The notes under the pieces were generated by a model. That model did no database searches, was not told the origin of the DNA, and worked only from the letters and a program-made list of their open reading frames with translations. From Burkholderiales bacterium (GTDB lineage: Bacteria; Pseudomonadota; Gammaproteobacteria; Burkholderiales; Burkholderiaceae_C), in assembly GCA_025354615.1 (NCBI GenBank), contig JANXMO010000558.1, positions 1-5,738 on the forward strand: 5,738 bases of DNA, read 5' to 3'. Of the stretch, positions 1 through 5,738 are shown one piece after another. A program made the position numbers and the translations under genes. Numbering within the stretch: the first letter of the stretch is position 1; every line of letters starts with the position of its first letter.

Positions 1-1457
1 CCACCGCCGCGGCCGCGGCGGCGTTACCCGCCAGTGCGGCAACGACCCTGGCCGCTTCGGCGCCCGGAGCGGTGGCGTCAACGGCGGCTGCTGTGGCAGC
101 ACCGCCCGCCGCTTCCGCGGCATCGGCGCCGGTGGCCAACAAGGGCGACGTCGCGTGGATGCTGGTGTCCACCCTGCTCGTCATCATGATGACGGTTCCC
201 GGGCTGGCGCTGTTCTACGGCGGCCTGGTGCGCAGCAAGAACATGTTGTCGGTGTTGCTGCAGGTGATGGTCACGTTCTCGATGGTCGTCGTGCTGTGGC
301 TGGTTTATGGCTACAGCCTGGCCTTCACCGAGGGCTCGCCTTATGTGGGTGGGCTGGACCGGCTGTTCATGAAAGGCCTGTTCAACCCGGCCACCGGTGA
401 GTTCGCCATGGCCGCTACGTTCAGCAAGGGCGTCTACATCCCCGAGCTGCTGTTCGCAGCCTTCCAGGCCACCTTCGCGGGCATCACCTGCTGTTTGATC
501 GTGGGTGCGTTTGCCGAACGGGCCAAGTTCTCGGCCGTGCTGCTGTTCATGGCTTTGTGGTTCACCTTCAGCTACGCACCGATTGCGCACATGGTGTGGT
601 TCTGGATGGGGCCAGACGCCTACACCAGCGCCAAAGTGGCGGGTGACATGGACGCCAAGGCCGGTTTGCTGTGGCAATGGGGCGCGCTCGACTTTGCCGG
701 CGGCACGGTGGTGCACATCAACGCTGCGGTGGCTGGCCTCGTCGGCGCTTACATGATCGGCAAGCGTGTGGGCTACGGCAAGGAGGCGTTCACGCCGCAC
801 TCACTGACCTTGACGATGGTCGGCGCCTCGCTGCTGTGGGTGGGCTGGTTCGGCTTCAACGCCGGCTCGGCCCTGGAAGCCGGCAACAGCGCTGTGCTGG
901 CCTTCATGAACACCTTTTCCGCCACTGCGGCTGCGGTGCTGGCCTGGTGCATTGGTGAATCGCTGATGAAAGGCAAGGCGTCGATGTTGGGCGCGGCTTC
1001 TGGTGCGGTGGCTGGCCTGGTTGCCGTCACGCCGGCGGCGGGCAATGTGGGCCTGATGGGTGCGCTGGTGGTCGGCGGTGTGGCCGGCTTTGCCTGCCTG
1101 TGGGGCGTGACCGGCCTGAAAAAGATGCTGGGCGCTGACGACACGCTCGATGTGTTTGGCATCCACGGCATCGGCGGCATCGTTGGCGCGCTGTTGACGG
1201 GCGTTTTCAACACCCAGCTGCTCGATGGCCCGGGTCTGGTGACCGATTGGGTCACCGCCACCGTTGGCTCGCACGGCATTGGCGAGCAGGTGTGGATTCA
1301 GCTCAAAGCGGTGGTCGTGACCGTCGTCTGGTCCGGCGTGGTGTCCTTGGTGGCTTACAAAGTAGTCGACGTGGTCATTGGCTTGCGTGTGTCGGAAGAC
1401 GAGGAACGCGAAGGCCTCGACATCACCTCACACGGCGAAACGGCCTATCACCACTGA
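1..1457 (+). CDS. amtB: Ammonium channel AmtB (Amt/MEP/Rh family), 5' end outside the window
   Basis: Inner-membrane channel that conducts ammonium/ammonia into the cell. The frame is open from base 3 to the TGA at 1455-1457 with no stop, so the gene starts before the window. The GTG at 72 is an internal Val codon and not a convincing start. Counting that Val as residue 1, residues 1-24, and the 23 codons before them, are Ala/Pro-rich. This looks like the tail of a signal peptide plus a linker, common in betaproteobacterial Amt proteins. The conserved core begins at NKGDVAWM. Family marks include LFYGGLVRSKN, FAGGTVVHI with His215, and FGIHGIGG with His365; these match the twin pore histidines (H168 and H318 in E. 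coli). The C-terminal tail, EREGLDITSHGETAYHH (residues 445-461), is the cytosolic region that binds the PII protein GlnK in E. coli. About 11 membrane segments are expected. A glnK gene may lie upstream, but it cannot be seen here. Confidence 0.96.
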   Translation, partial: TAAAAAALPASAATTLAASAPGAVASTAAAVAAPPAASAASAPVANKGDVAWMLVSTLLVIMMTVPGLALFYGGLVRSKNMLSVLLQVMVTFSMVVVLWLVYGYSLAFTEGSPYVGGLDRLFMKGLFNPATGEFAMAATFSKGVYIPELLFAAFQATFAGITCCLIVGAFAERAKFSAVLLFMALWFTFSYAPIAHMVWFWMGPDAYTSAKVAGDMDAKAGLLWQWGALDFAGGTVVHINAAVAGLVGAYMIGKRVGYGKEAFTPHSLTLTMVGASLLWVGWFGFNAGSALEAGNSAVLAFMNTFSATAAAVLAWCIGESLMKGKASMLGAASGAVAGLVAVTPAAGNVGLMGALVVGGVAGFACLWGVTGLKKMLGADDTLDVFGIHGIGGIVGALLTGVFNTQLLDGPGLVTDWVTATVGSHGIGEQVWIQLKAVVVTVVWSGVVSLVAYKVVDVVIGLRVSEDEEREGLDITSHGETAYHH

Positions 1458-1465
1458 GCCAGAAA

Positions 1466-1479
1466 AGCGGTTTTCCGCT
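1466..1479 (+). repeat. Short hairpin just after amtB
   Basis: AGCGG (1466-1470) and CCGCT (1475-1479) form a perfect 5-bp inverted repeat around a TTTT loop, 8 bases after the amtB stop. No T-run follows it. It lies directly before the stronger terminator hairpin and may help protect the 3' end of the transcript. Its role is inferred. Confidence 0.4.
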
Positions 1480-1486
1480 GCAACCG

Positions 1487-1511
1487 GGGCCGCCACGAGG
1501 CGGCCCTTTTT
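1487..1511 (+). terminator. Rho-independent terminator of amtB
   Basis: A perfect 8-bp GC-rich stem, GGGCCGCC (1487-1494) with GGCGGCCC (1499-1506), encloses the tetraloop ACGA and is followed at once by five T residues (1507-1511). It begins 29 bases after the amtB stop. This is a textbook intrinsic terminator for rightward transcription. There is no T-run on the other strand, so it is not bidirectional. Confidence 0.9.
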
Positions 1512-1551
1512 CATGTGCGCGCCCCTGGTAAGGCTCACTGACGGCGCTGCC

Positions 1552-1557
1552 TAAAAT
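1552..1557 (+). promoter_or_regulatory. Possible -10 box of a gshA promoter
   Basis: TAAAAT differs from the TATAAT consensus at one position. It lies 29 bases before the gshA ATG, which would give a leader of roughly 20-25 bases. The region 16-18 bases upstream (around 1528-1535) has no good -35 match. A promoter is expected here because a strong terminator separates gshA from amtB, but this exact box is a weak call. Confidence 0.3.
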
Positions 1558-1586
1558 GAAAACCATCTTTTCTCAAGACCCGCACC

Positions 1587-2882
1587 ATGGTTCCCCACCT
1601 CATCACCGCGTTGACCGGCCCGATCAACGAACTGGAGCAGCGCATCCTCGAATCGCTGCCCGCTATCGAGCGCTGGTTCCGGCTGGAGTGGATGGAGCAC
1701 ACACCGCCTTTTTACACGTCGGTGGATGTGCGCAACGCGGGTTTCAAGCTGGCGCCGGTCGACACCAACTTGTTCCCTGGCGGCTTCAACAATTTGACGC
1801 CGGAAATGCTGCCGCTGGCCGTGCAAGCCGCCATGGCCGCGATTGAAAAAATCTGCCCCGAGGCCAAAAGCCTGCTGTTGATTCCCGAGAAACACACGCG
1901 CAACACGTTTTATCTGGCCAACGTCCGGCGCCTGATGCACATCTTCCACATGGCCGGCCTGAACGTGCGCCTGGGCACGCTCGACAGCGCGCTGATCGTG
2001 CCCACCGACATCGCCTTGCCCGACGGCAGCACGCTGAAGATGGAGCCGCTGGTGCGCACGCGCGGCCGCCTGGGCCTGAAAGACTTCGACCCTTGCACCA
2101 TCTTGCTCAACAATGATTTGTCGGCCGGTGTTCCGCCCATTCTGGAAGGCTTGACTGAGCAGTATTTGCTGCCACCACTGCATGCGGCCTGGGTCGTGCG
2201 TCGCAAAACCAAGCACTTTGCCGCTTACGAAGAGGTCGCCAAGAGATTCGCCAAGCTGCTGGGCATGGATTCCTGGCTGATCAACCCATTATTCGCGCAG
2301 TGCGGCGAAGTCAATTTCACCGATGGCACCGGTGCTGAAGCGCTGATGGAAAGCGCCGATGCGTTGCTGACCAAGGTCAAGCGCAAATACAAGGAATACG
2401 GCATCCAGGAAAAACCTTTTCTGATTGTCAAAGCCGATGCCGGCACCTACGGCATGGGCATCATGACGGTGCGTGACCCCAAGGAGCTGCTGGAGTTGAA
2501 CCGCAAGTCGCGCAACAAAATGAGCGTCGTCAAAGACGGCCTGGAAGTCAGCGAGGTCATCTTGCAAGAAGGCGTACCCACCTATGAACGGGTGCACGAT
2601 GCAGTGGCGGAACCGGTGGTCTACATGATCGACCGTTACGTCGTGGGCGGCTTTTACCGTGTCAATGCGGAACGTGGCATCGACGAAAACCTGAATTCAC
2701 CCGGCGCGAGTTTCGTGCCGCTGGCTTTTGCCGAATCCAACCAGCTGCCGCGGGCTGACGTCAAACCCGGTGTCAGCGCCCCCAATCGCTTTTACATGTA
2801 CGGCGTGATCGCACGCCTGGCCATGGTGGCCGCCAGCTATGAGCTGGAAGCGACCGACCCCGGCTTGGAAACCTACGAATAA
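1587..2882 (+). CDS. gshA: Glutamate-cysteine ligase, betaproteobacterial GshA type
   Basis: Cytosolic enzyme that joins L-glutamate and L-cysteine with ATP to make gamma-glutamylcysteine, the first step of glutathione synthesis. The 431-residue protein resembles the GshA family first named from Acidithiobacillus (TIGR02049, PF08886), not E. coli GshA. Recognisable blocks are DTNLFPGGFNNL (59-70), IPEKHTRNTFYLANVRRL in the N-terminal third, a glycine-rich KADAGTYGMGI (282-292) that I infer helps bind nucleotide, FYRVN (356-360) and NSPGASF (370-376). ATG 1587 is the only standard start in this frame after the TGA at 1557. Its Shine-Dalgarno is poor (only AAGA, 1575-1578). An intrinsic terminator isolates the gene from amtB, and kup follows after 143 bases. 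In many Burkholderiales gshB follows gshA; it is absent here. The family call is firm; individual catalytic residues are not assigned. Confidence 0.94.
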   Translation: MVPHLITALTGPINELEQRILESLPAIERWFRLEWMEHTPPFYTSVDVRNAGFKLAPVDTNLFPGGFNNLTPEMLPLAVQAAMAAIEKICPEAKSLLLIPEKHTRNTFYLANVRRLMHIFHMAGLNVRLGTLDSALIVPTDIALPDGSTLKMEPLVRTRGRLGLKDFDPCTILLNNDLSAGVPPILEGLTEQYLLPPLHAAWVVRRKTKHFAAYEEVAKRFAKLLGMDSWLINPLFAQCGEVNFTDGTGAEALMESADALLTKVKRKYKEYGIQEKPFLIVKADAGTYGMGIMTVRDPKELLELNRKSRNKMSVVKDGLEVSEVILQEGVPTYERVHDAVAEPVVYMIDRYVVGGFYRVNAERGIDENLNSPGASFVPLAFAESNQLPRADVKPGVSAPNRFYMYGVIARLAMVAASYELEATDPGLETYE

Positions 2883-2904
2883 CACGCCTTTGAAAGCTGC
2901 TTTT

Positions 2905-2936
2905 GCAACAACCGCAAGCGGTTGCTGCGCCGCAAC
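2905..2936 (+). repeat. Competing inverted repeats after gshA
   Basis: GCAAC occurs at 2905-2909 and 2932-2936, with its complement GTTGC at 2921-2925 between them, so the middle element can pair with either side. The left fold is better: CAACCG (2909-2914) and CGGTTG (2919-2924) close a CAAG loop, with an outer GCA/TGC extension across one mismatch. The right fold has 5 bp and a 6-base loop. No T-run follows, so it is not a clear terminator. It could be a Rho-type 3' structure of gshA or part of the kup leader. Confidence 0.45.
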
Positions 2937-2968
2937 ATAACCCTTTTCACGGGGTTGCCTGAAACCAT

Positions 2969-3015
2969 GGGGCCGGGCGCAGAATTCAGCCTCCTGAACC
3001 TCGCCCGGTTGCCCC
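2969..3015 (+). promoter_or_regulatory. Long stem-loop directly upstream of kup
   Basis: CCGGGCG (2973-2979) pairs perfectly with CGCCCGG (3002-3008). The stem extends with GGGG (2969-2972) pairing to CCCC (3012-3015) across a TTG bulge (3009-3011). Inside it, TTCAG (2985-2989) pairs with CTGAA (2994-2998) around a CCTC loop. The structure ends 10 bases before the kup GTG, in the place where a Shine-Dalgarno would normally sit, and no good one is visible. No T-run follows, so it is not an intrinsic terminator. A role in controlling kup translation is inference. Confidence 0.5.
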
Positions 3016-3025
3016 GGGCTGCGTT

Positions 3026-4900
3026 GTGCAAAGCAAAACCGGCTCTTCCAGCCTTTCGGCTCTGACCCTGGGCGCGCTCGGGGTCGTTTACGGTGACATC
3101 GGCACCAGCCCGCTGTATGCGCTCAAAGAGGTGTTCGCCAGCAAGCACGCGGCGCTGGTGCCTGCTGACATCCTGGGCGTGCTGTCCCTGGTGTTCTGGA
3201 CGCTTACCGTCATCGTGTCATTGAAATACGTGTTGCTGGTTTTACGCGCCAACAACAACGGCGAAGGCGGCACCATGGCCTTGATGGCCCTGGCCTCGCT
3301 GGCCACGCATGACCGGCCGCGGCTGCGTAACACCTTGATCGTCATGGGCATTCTCGGCGCCGCCTTGTTTTATGGCGACGGGGTCATCACGCCGGCTATT
3401 TCCGTGTTGTCCGCCGTCGAAGGTCTGGAAGTCGCCACGCCGGCTTTCAAGCCCTACGTTGTGCCGATCACACTGGCGGTTATTTTTGCGCTGTATGCCG
3501 TTCAAAAACATGGCACCGGCGTGATGGGGCGCTGGTTCGGGCCCATCACCGTGGTCTGGTTTTTGACCATCGCGTTCTGGGGCGTGGTGTGGATCGTGCG
3601 CGAGCCGCGTGTTCTGGCGGCGTTGAACCCCTGGTACGCCTTGCAGTTCATGTTCAATCACGGCCTGGGCAGCGTGCTGGTGCTGGGCGCGGTGTTTTTG
3701 ACGGTGACCGGCGCTGAAGCGCTCTACGCCGACATGGGCCACTTCGGCAAGCTGCCGATTCAGGTCGCCTGGTTCGTGCTGGTGTTTCCCGCGCTGGTGC
3801 TCAACTATTTTGGCCAAGGCGCCTTGCTGATGTCGGACCCGGCCCATGCCGACAACCCGTTTTTCAACATGGTGCCGGCCTGGTTTCTTTATCCGATGGT
3901 GGCGCTGTCGACAGTAGCCACGGTGATTGCCTCGCAAGCCACCATTTCGGGCACTTTCTCCGTCACCAAGCAGGCGATTCAAATGGGCTACCTGCCGCGT
4001 TTGAACCTGGTGCACACCTCGGTGCGCGAGACGGGGCAAATCTATATTCCGTCCGTCAACTGGGCGCAGTTCGGGATGATCGTGGCGGCCGTGCTGCTGT
4101 TCGGTTCATCCAGTGCACTGGCCACGGCGTACGGCATTGCTGTCACGGCCACGATGGTGCTGACCACGTTGATGACTTTCTTCGTCATTCGCTACCGCTG
4201 GAATTACCCGTGGTGGCTGTGTGTGTTGGCCACCGGCTTTTTCCTGGCCATCGAGCTGGTGTTCTTCGGATCGAACATCGTCAAAGTGCTGTCGGGCGGC
4301 TGGTTCACGCTGCTGATCGCCGCCGCCGTTTTCACTGTGATGATGACCTGGGCACGGGGCCGCGCCATTTTGTCGGAGAAGATTCGCGAAGACGCCATCG
4401 AGCTCAAGCCGTTCCTGCAAGCCGTCGTTGCCGACGCGCCCCTGCGCGTGCCGGGCACGGCGGTGTTTCTGGCGGCCGAGGCCGGCGTCACGCCGAATGC
4501 CTTGATGCACAACCTGAAGCACAACCATGTGCTGCACGAGCGCAACCTGTTCGTCACCGCCCATACGCATGACATCCCTTGGGTGCCATTCAGCGAGCGG
4601 GTGCGGGCCGAGCCACTGTGCCGCGGTTGCTGGCAGGTGACCTTGAACTTCGGCTTCAAGAACGACCTGGACGTGCCCGACGCCCTCGGCTTGTTGTTCG
4701 GCAGCGGCATCACGCTCGACCCGATGACGACGTCTTACTTCCTGTCGCGTGAAACCGTGGTGCCGTCGTTCGGCGGCGGTATGGCGCGTTGGCGCGAAAA
4801 GTTGTTTGCCAGCATGCACCGCAACGCCGCGTCGGCTGCTGATTTCTTGAATCTGCCGACCAACCGGGTGGTGGAGCTGGGGGCCAAGGTTTTGATCTAA
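3026..4900 (+). CDS. kup: Low-affinity potassium transporter Kup (KUP/HAK/KT family)
   Basis: Inner-membrane potassium:proton symporter for K+ uptake. The protein has 624 residues, against 622 in E. coli Kup. Marks in order: [14 protein letters not shown] (19-32) with Asp24, RANNNGEGG (74-82), [11 protein letters not shown] (115-125), [13 protein letters not shown] with Glu231, [25 protein letters not shown], then a cytosolic C-terminal domain from about residue 440 with LMHNLKHN and a final [14 protein letters not shown]. About 12 membrane segments are expected. By remembered E. coli numbering, Glu116 is Asp118 here and Asp408 is Glu410, both conservative. Start: GTG 3026 places the conserved core at the usual distance; upstream the frame is open only to TGA 2960 and offers no ATG, GTG or TTG. 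No clear Shine-Dalgarno is seen, and a stem-loop lies just before the start. The gene follows gshA and converges on yggS with a 16-base gap. Confidence 0.96.
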   Translation: MQSKTGSSSLSALTLGALGVVYGDIGTSPLYALKEVFASKHAALVPADILGVLSLVFWTLTVIVSLKYVLLVLRANNNGEGGTMALMALASLATHDRPRLRNTLIVMGILGAALFYGDGVITPAISVLSAVEGLEVATPAFKPYVVPITLAVIFALYAVQKHGTGVMGRWFGPITVVWFLTIAFWGVVWIVREPRVLAALNPWYALQFMFNHGLGSVLVLGAVFLTVTGAEALYADMGHFGKLPIQVAWFVLVFPALVLNYFGQGALLMSDPAHADNPFFNMVPAWFLYPMVALSTVATVIASQATISGTFSVTKQAIQMGYLPRLNLVHTSVRETGQIYIPSVNWAQFGMIVAAVLLFGSSSALATAYGIAVTATMVLTTLMTFFVIRYRWNYPWWLCVLATGFFLAIELVFFGSNIVKVLSGGWFTLLIAAAVFTVMMTWARGRAILSEKIREDAIELKPFLQAVVADAPLRVPGTAVFLAAEAGVTPNALMHNLKHNHVLHERNLFVTAHTHDIPWVPFSERVRAEPLCRGCWQVTLNFGFKNDLDVPDALGLLFGSGITLDPMTTSYFLSRETVVPSFGGGMARWREKLFASMHRNAASAADFLNLPTNRVVELGAKVLI

Positions 4901-4916
4901 CGAGGGGCTGAATGCG

Positions 4917-5606
4917 TCAAACCCGCGGACCAAAAATTGCCGAGCCCACGCGAACCATCGTTGCACTTTCGGCAATGGCGGCTTCCAGGTCGGCCGTCAT
5001 ACCCATCGACAGCGTGTCCAGCGGCAACCCGCTGCGCACCAGGCTCTCGAACAATTGCCTTAAGCGCGCATGGGCCTGGCGTTGCGCCGTGATGTCCGCA
5101 ACGGGCTCGGGAACCGCCATCAAGCCGCGCAGCCGCAGCCGCGGCAAGCTGGCCACGGCATGGGCCACATCGGCCAACCCTTCCACCGGCAGCCCGCTTT
5201 TGCTCATCTCGCCGCTGGTGTTGACCTGCAGGCACAACTGCAGCGGCGGCAACTGCGGCGGCCGCTGCTCGCTCAGGCGCTGGGCGATTTTCAGCCGGTC
5301 GACCGAATGCACCCAGTCGAACTGCGCCGCCACGGCGCGGGTTTTGTTGGATTGCAAAGGCCCGATCAAATGCCATTCAAGCCCCGCCCGCAGGTCGGCC
5401 AGCGCGGTTATTTTGTCGAGGCCTTCCTGCACGTAGTTTTCACCAAACCGGTGTTCGCCGGCAGCGCAGGCTTCACGCACGGCGCCCGCGCCAAAGGTCT
5501 TGCTGACCACCAGCAGCGTGACGTCTTCCGCGCGGCGGCTCGCGGCAGCGCAAGCGCGCGCCATCCGTGCGCGTGTTTGTTGTATGTTGTGTGCGATCGT
5601 CGCCAT
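4917..5606 (-). CDS. yggS: YggS/PROSC-family PLP homeostasis protein
   Basis: Cytosolic single-domain pyridoxal 5'-phosphate-binding protein of the YBL036C/PLPBP family. Members have no established enzyme activity; loss disturbs vitamin B6 and amino-acid balance. The 229-residue length is close to E. coli YggS (234). Lys36 in VVSKTF fits the PLP-binding lysine. Other family blocks are FGENYVQE (54-61), WHLIGPLQSNKTR (78-90), LQVNTSGEMSKSG, LRGLMAVP and LSMGMTADLEAAI (199-211), with GSAIFGPR at the end; Ser200 to Thr204 would hold the phosphate. The start ATG at 5604-5606 has GGA seven bases upstream as a weak ribosome site. The gene diverges from pilT, as yggS does in Pseudomonas aeruginosa, where proC follows it. 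Here its 3' end instead faces kup. No terminator is visible between the two stops, so transcripts probably overlap. Confidence 0.95.
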   Translation of the reverse strand: MATIAHNIQQTRARMARACAAASRRAEDVTLLVVSKTFGAGAVREACAAGEHRFGENYVQEGLDKITALADLRAGLEWHLIGPLQSNKTRAVAAQFDWVHSVDRLKIAQRLSEQRPPQLPPLQLCLQVNTSGEMSKSGLPVEGLADVAHAVASLPRLRLRGLMAVPEPVADITAQRQAHARLRQLFESLVRSGLPLDTLSMGMTADLEAAIAESATMVRVGSAIFGPRV

Positions 5607-5626
5607 AATCGTCCGAAAGTATCCTT

Positions 5627-5642
5627 GACCGGCATGCCGGTC
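5627..5642. promoter_or_regulatory. Perfect 16-bp palindrome in the yggS-pilT spacer
   Basis: GACCGGCATGCCGGTC equals its own reverse complement over all 16 bases. It lies 20 bases upstream of the yggS ATG and 62 bases before the pilT ATG, and overlaps a TTGACC that resembles a rightward -35 box. Position and symmetry suit a dimeric repressor or activator site controlling either gene. I do not recognise it as the site of a known regulator. Confidence 0.45.
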
Positions 5643-5661
5643 GCTCCCTCAAGTGGCCCGC

Positions 5662-5697
5662 GTTGATGGCATGCGCGGCGGCCAGCGACTCATCAAC
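5662..5697 (+). repeat. Inverted repeat in the pilT leader, ending at its ribosome site
   Basis: GTTGATG (5662-5668) pairs perfectly with CATCAAC (5691-5697), separated by 22 bases. The 3' arm touches the AGG at 5698-5700, the only Shine-Dalgarno-like bases before the pilT ATG. If transcribed, the hairpin could influence ribosome access to pilT. The large loop makes the stem modest in stability. Confidence 0.35.
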
Positions 5698-5704
5698 AGG
5701 CTCC

Positions 5705-5738
5705 ATGGACATTACCCAATTGCTGGCGTTTTCGGTCA
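5705..5738 (+). CDS. pilT: Type IV pilus retraction ATPase PilT, 3' end outside the window
   Basis: Only eleven codons are visible, reading MDITQLLAFSV, followed by one base of the next codon. This matches the usual beginning of PilT, which continues KNKASDLHLS in the family. PilT is the cytosolic hexameric ATPase that depolymerises pilin and drives twitching motility. The start is ATG 5705, with AGG at 5698-5700 as a weak, close ribosome site. The call rests on this short N-terminus plus position: yggS divergent from pilT is the arrangement in Pseudomonas aeruginosa and is expected in betaproteobacteria. The Walker motifs lie outside the window. Confidence 0.82.
   Translation, partial: MDITQLLAFSV

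Noticed and set aside
78..800. Long open frames antisense to amtB (also 773-1279 and 801-1274 on the minus strand)
   Set aside because: They are rich in His, Gln, Arg and Gly with no recognisable motifs, as expected for GC-rich shadows of a strongly supported gene.
1556..1846. ATG 1556 as the start of a 96-codon gene
   Set aside because: It runs out of frame through the conserved start of gshA and has shadow composition.
2936..2941. CATAAC as a -10 box for kup
   Set aside because: No -35-like sequence lies 16-18 bases upstream, and the match is poor.
2905..2950. Intrinsic terminator for gshA
   Set aside because: The hairpins have no T-run after them; the TTTT at 2944-2947 is too far from the stem and falls between other repeats.
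3242..4039. 265-codon and 289-codon frames antisense to kup (3242-4039 and 4106-4975)
   Set aside because: Shadow composition, no family resemblance, and both lie opposite conserved Kup sequence.
5625..5630. TTGACC as the -35 box of a pilT promoter
   Set aside because: No acceptable -10 box lies 16-18 bases downstream (CTCAAG or TCAAGT), and the bases belong largely to the palindrome.
5473..5712. Minus-strand frame overlapping both the yggS and pilT starts
   Set aside because: It overlaps two well-supported genes in wrong frames and has no recognisable content.

Overview
This is a GC-rich window that reads as the chromosome of a betaproteobacterium, most likely Burkholderiales and probably Comamonadaceae. 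The clues are an Ala/Pro-rich N-terminal tail on the ammonium channel, a GshA of the TIGR02049/PF08886 type instead of the E. coli type, and a yggS gene divergent from pilT. The assignment comes from protein character and gene order recalled from memory; no search was run. Coding density is high, and I see no insertion sequence, phage, CRISPR array, tRNA or rRNA.

Layout, left to right. Positions 1-1457 (+) hold an ammonium channel gene, amtB, whose true start lies before the window. A strong intrinsic terminator (1487-1511) closes it. Positions 1587-2882 (+) hold gshA, the glutamate-cysteine ligase that begins glutathione synthesis. A 143-base gap follows, rich in inverted repeats and ending in a long stem-loop (2969-3015). 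Positions 3026-4900 (+) hold kup, a proton-coupled potassium importer starting with GTG. yggS (4917-5606, -), a PLP-binding homeostasis protein, converges on kup with only 16 bases between the stop codons. A 98-base divergent spacer contains a perfect 16-bp palindrome and a second inverted repeat. The last 34 bases (5705-5738, +) are the first codons of pilT, the type IV pilus retraction ATPase.

How the genes relate. These are housekeeping genes for nitrogen uptake, redox buffering, potassium uptake, cofactor balance and surface motility, not one dedicated system. amtB is separated from gshA by a terminator, so gshA needs its own promoter. gshA and kup point the same way with no convincing terminator between them, so read-through is possible. 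Potassium and glutathione are linked physiologically through glutathione-gated Kef efflux in other proteobacteria, but a link here is only inference. gshB, the second glutathione gene, is not in the window.

No previously undescribed system is evident in the coding regions. The points worth a second look are non-coding: the structured kup leader, the yggS-pilT palindrome and the hairpin beside the pilT ribosome binding site.
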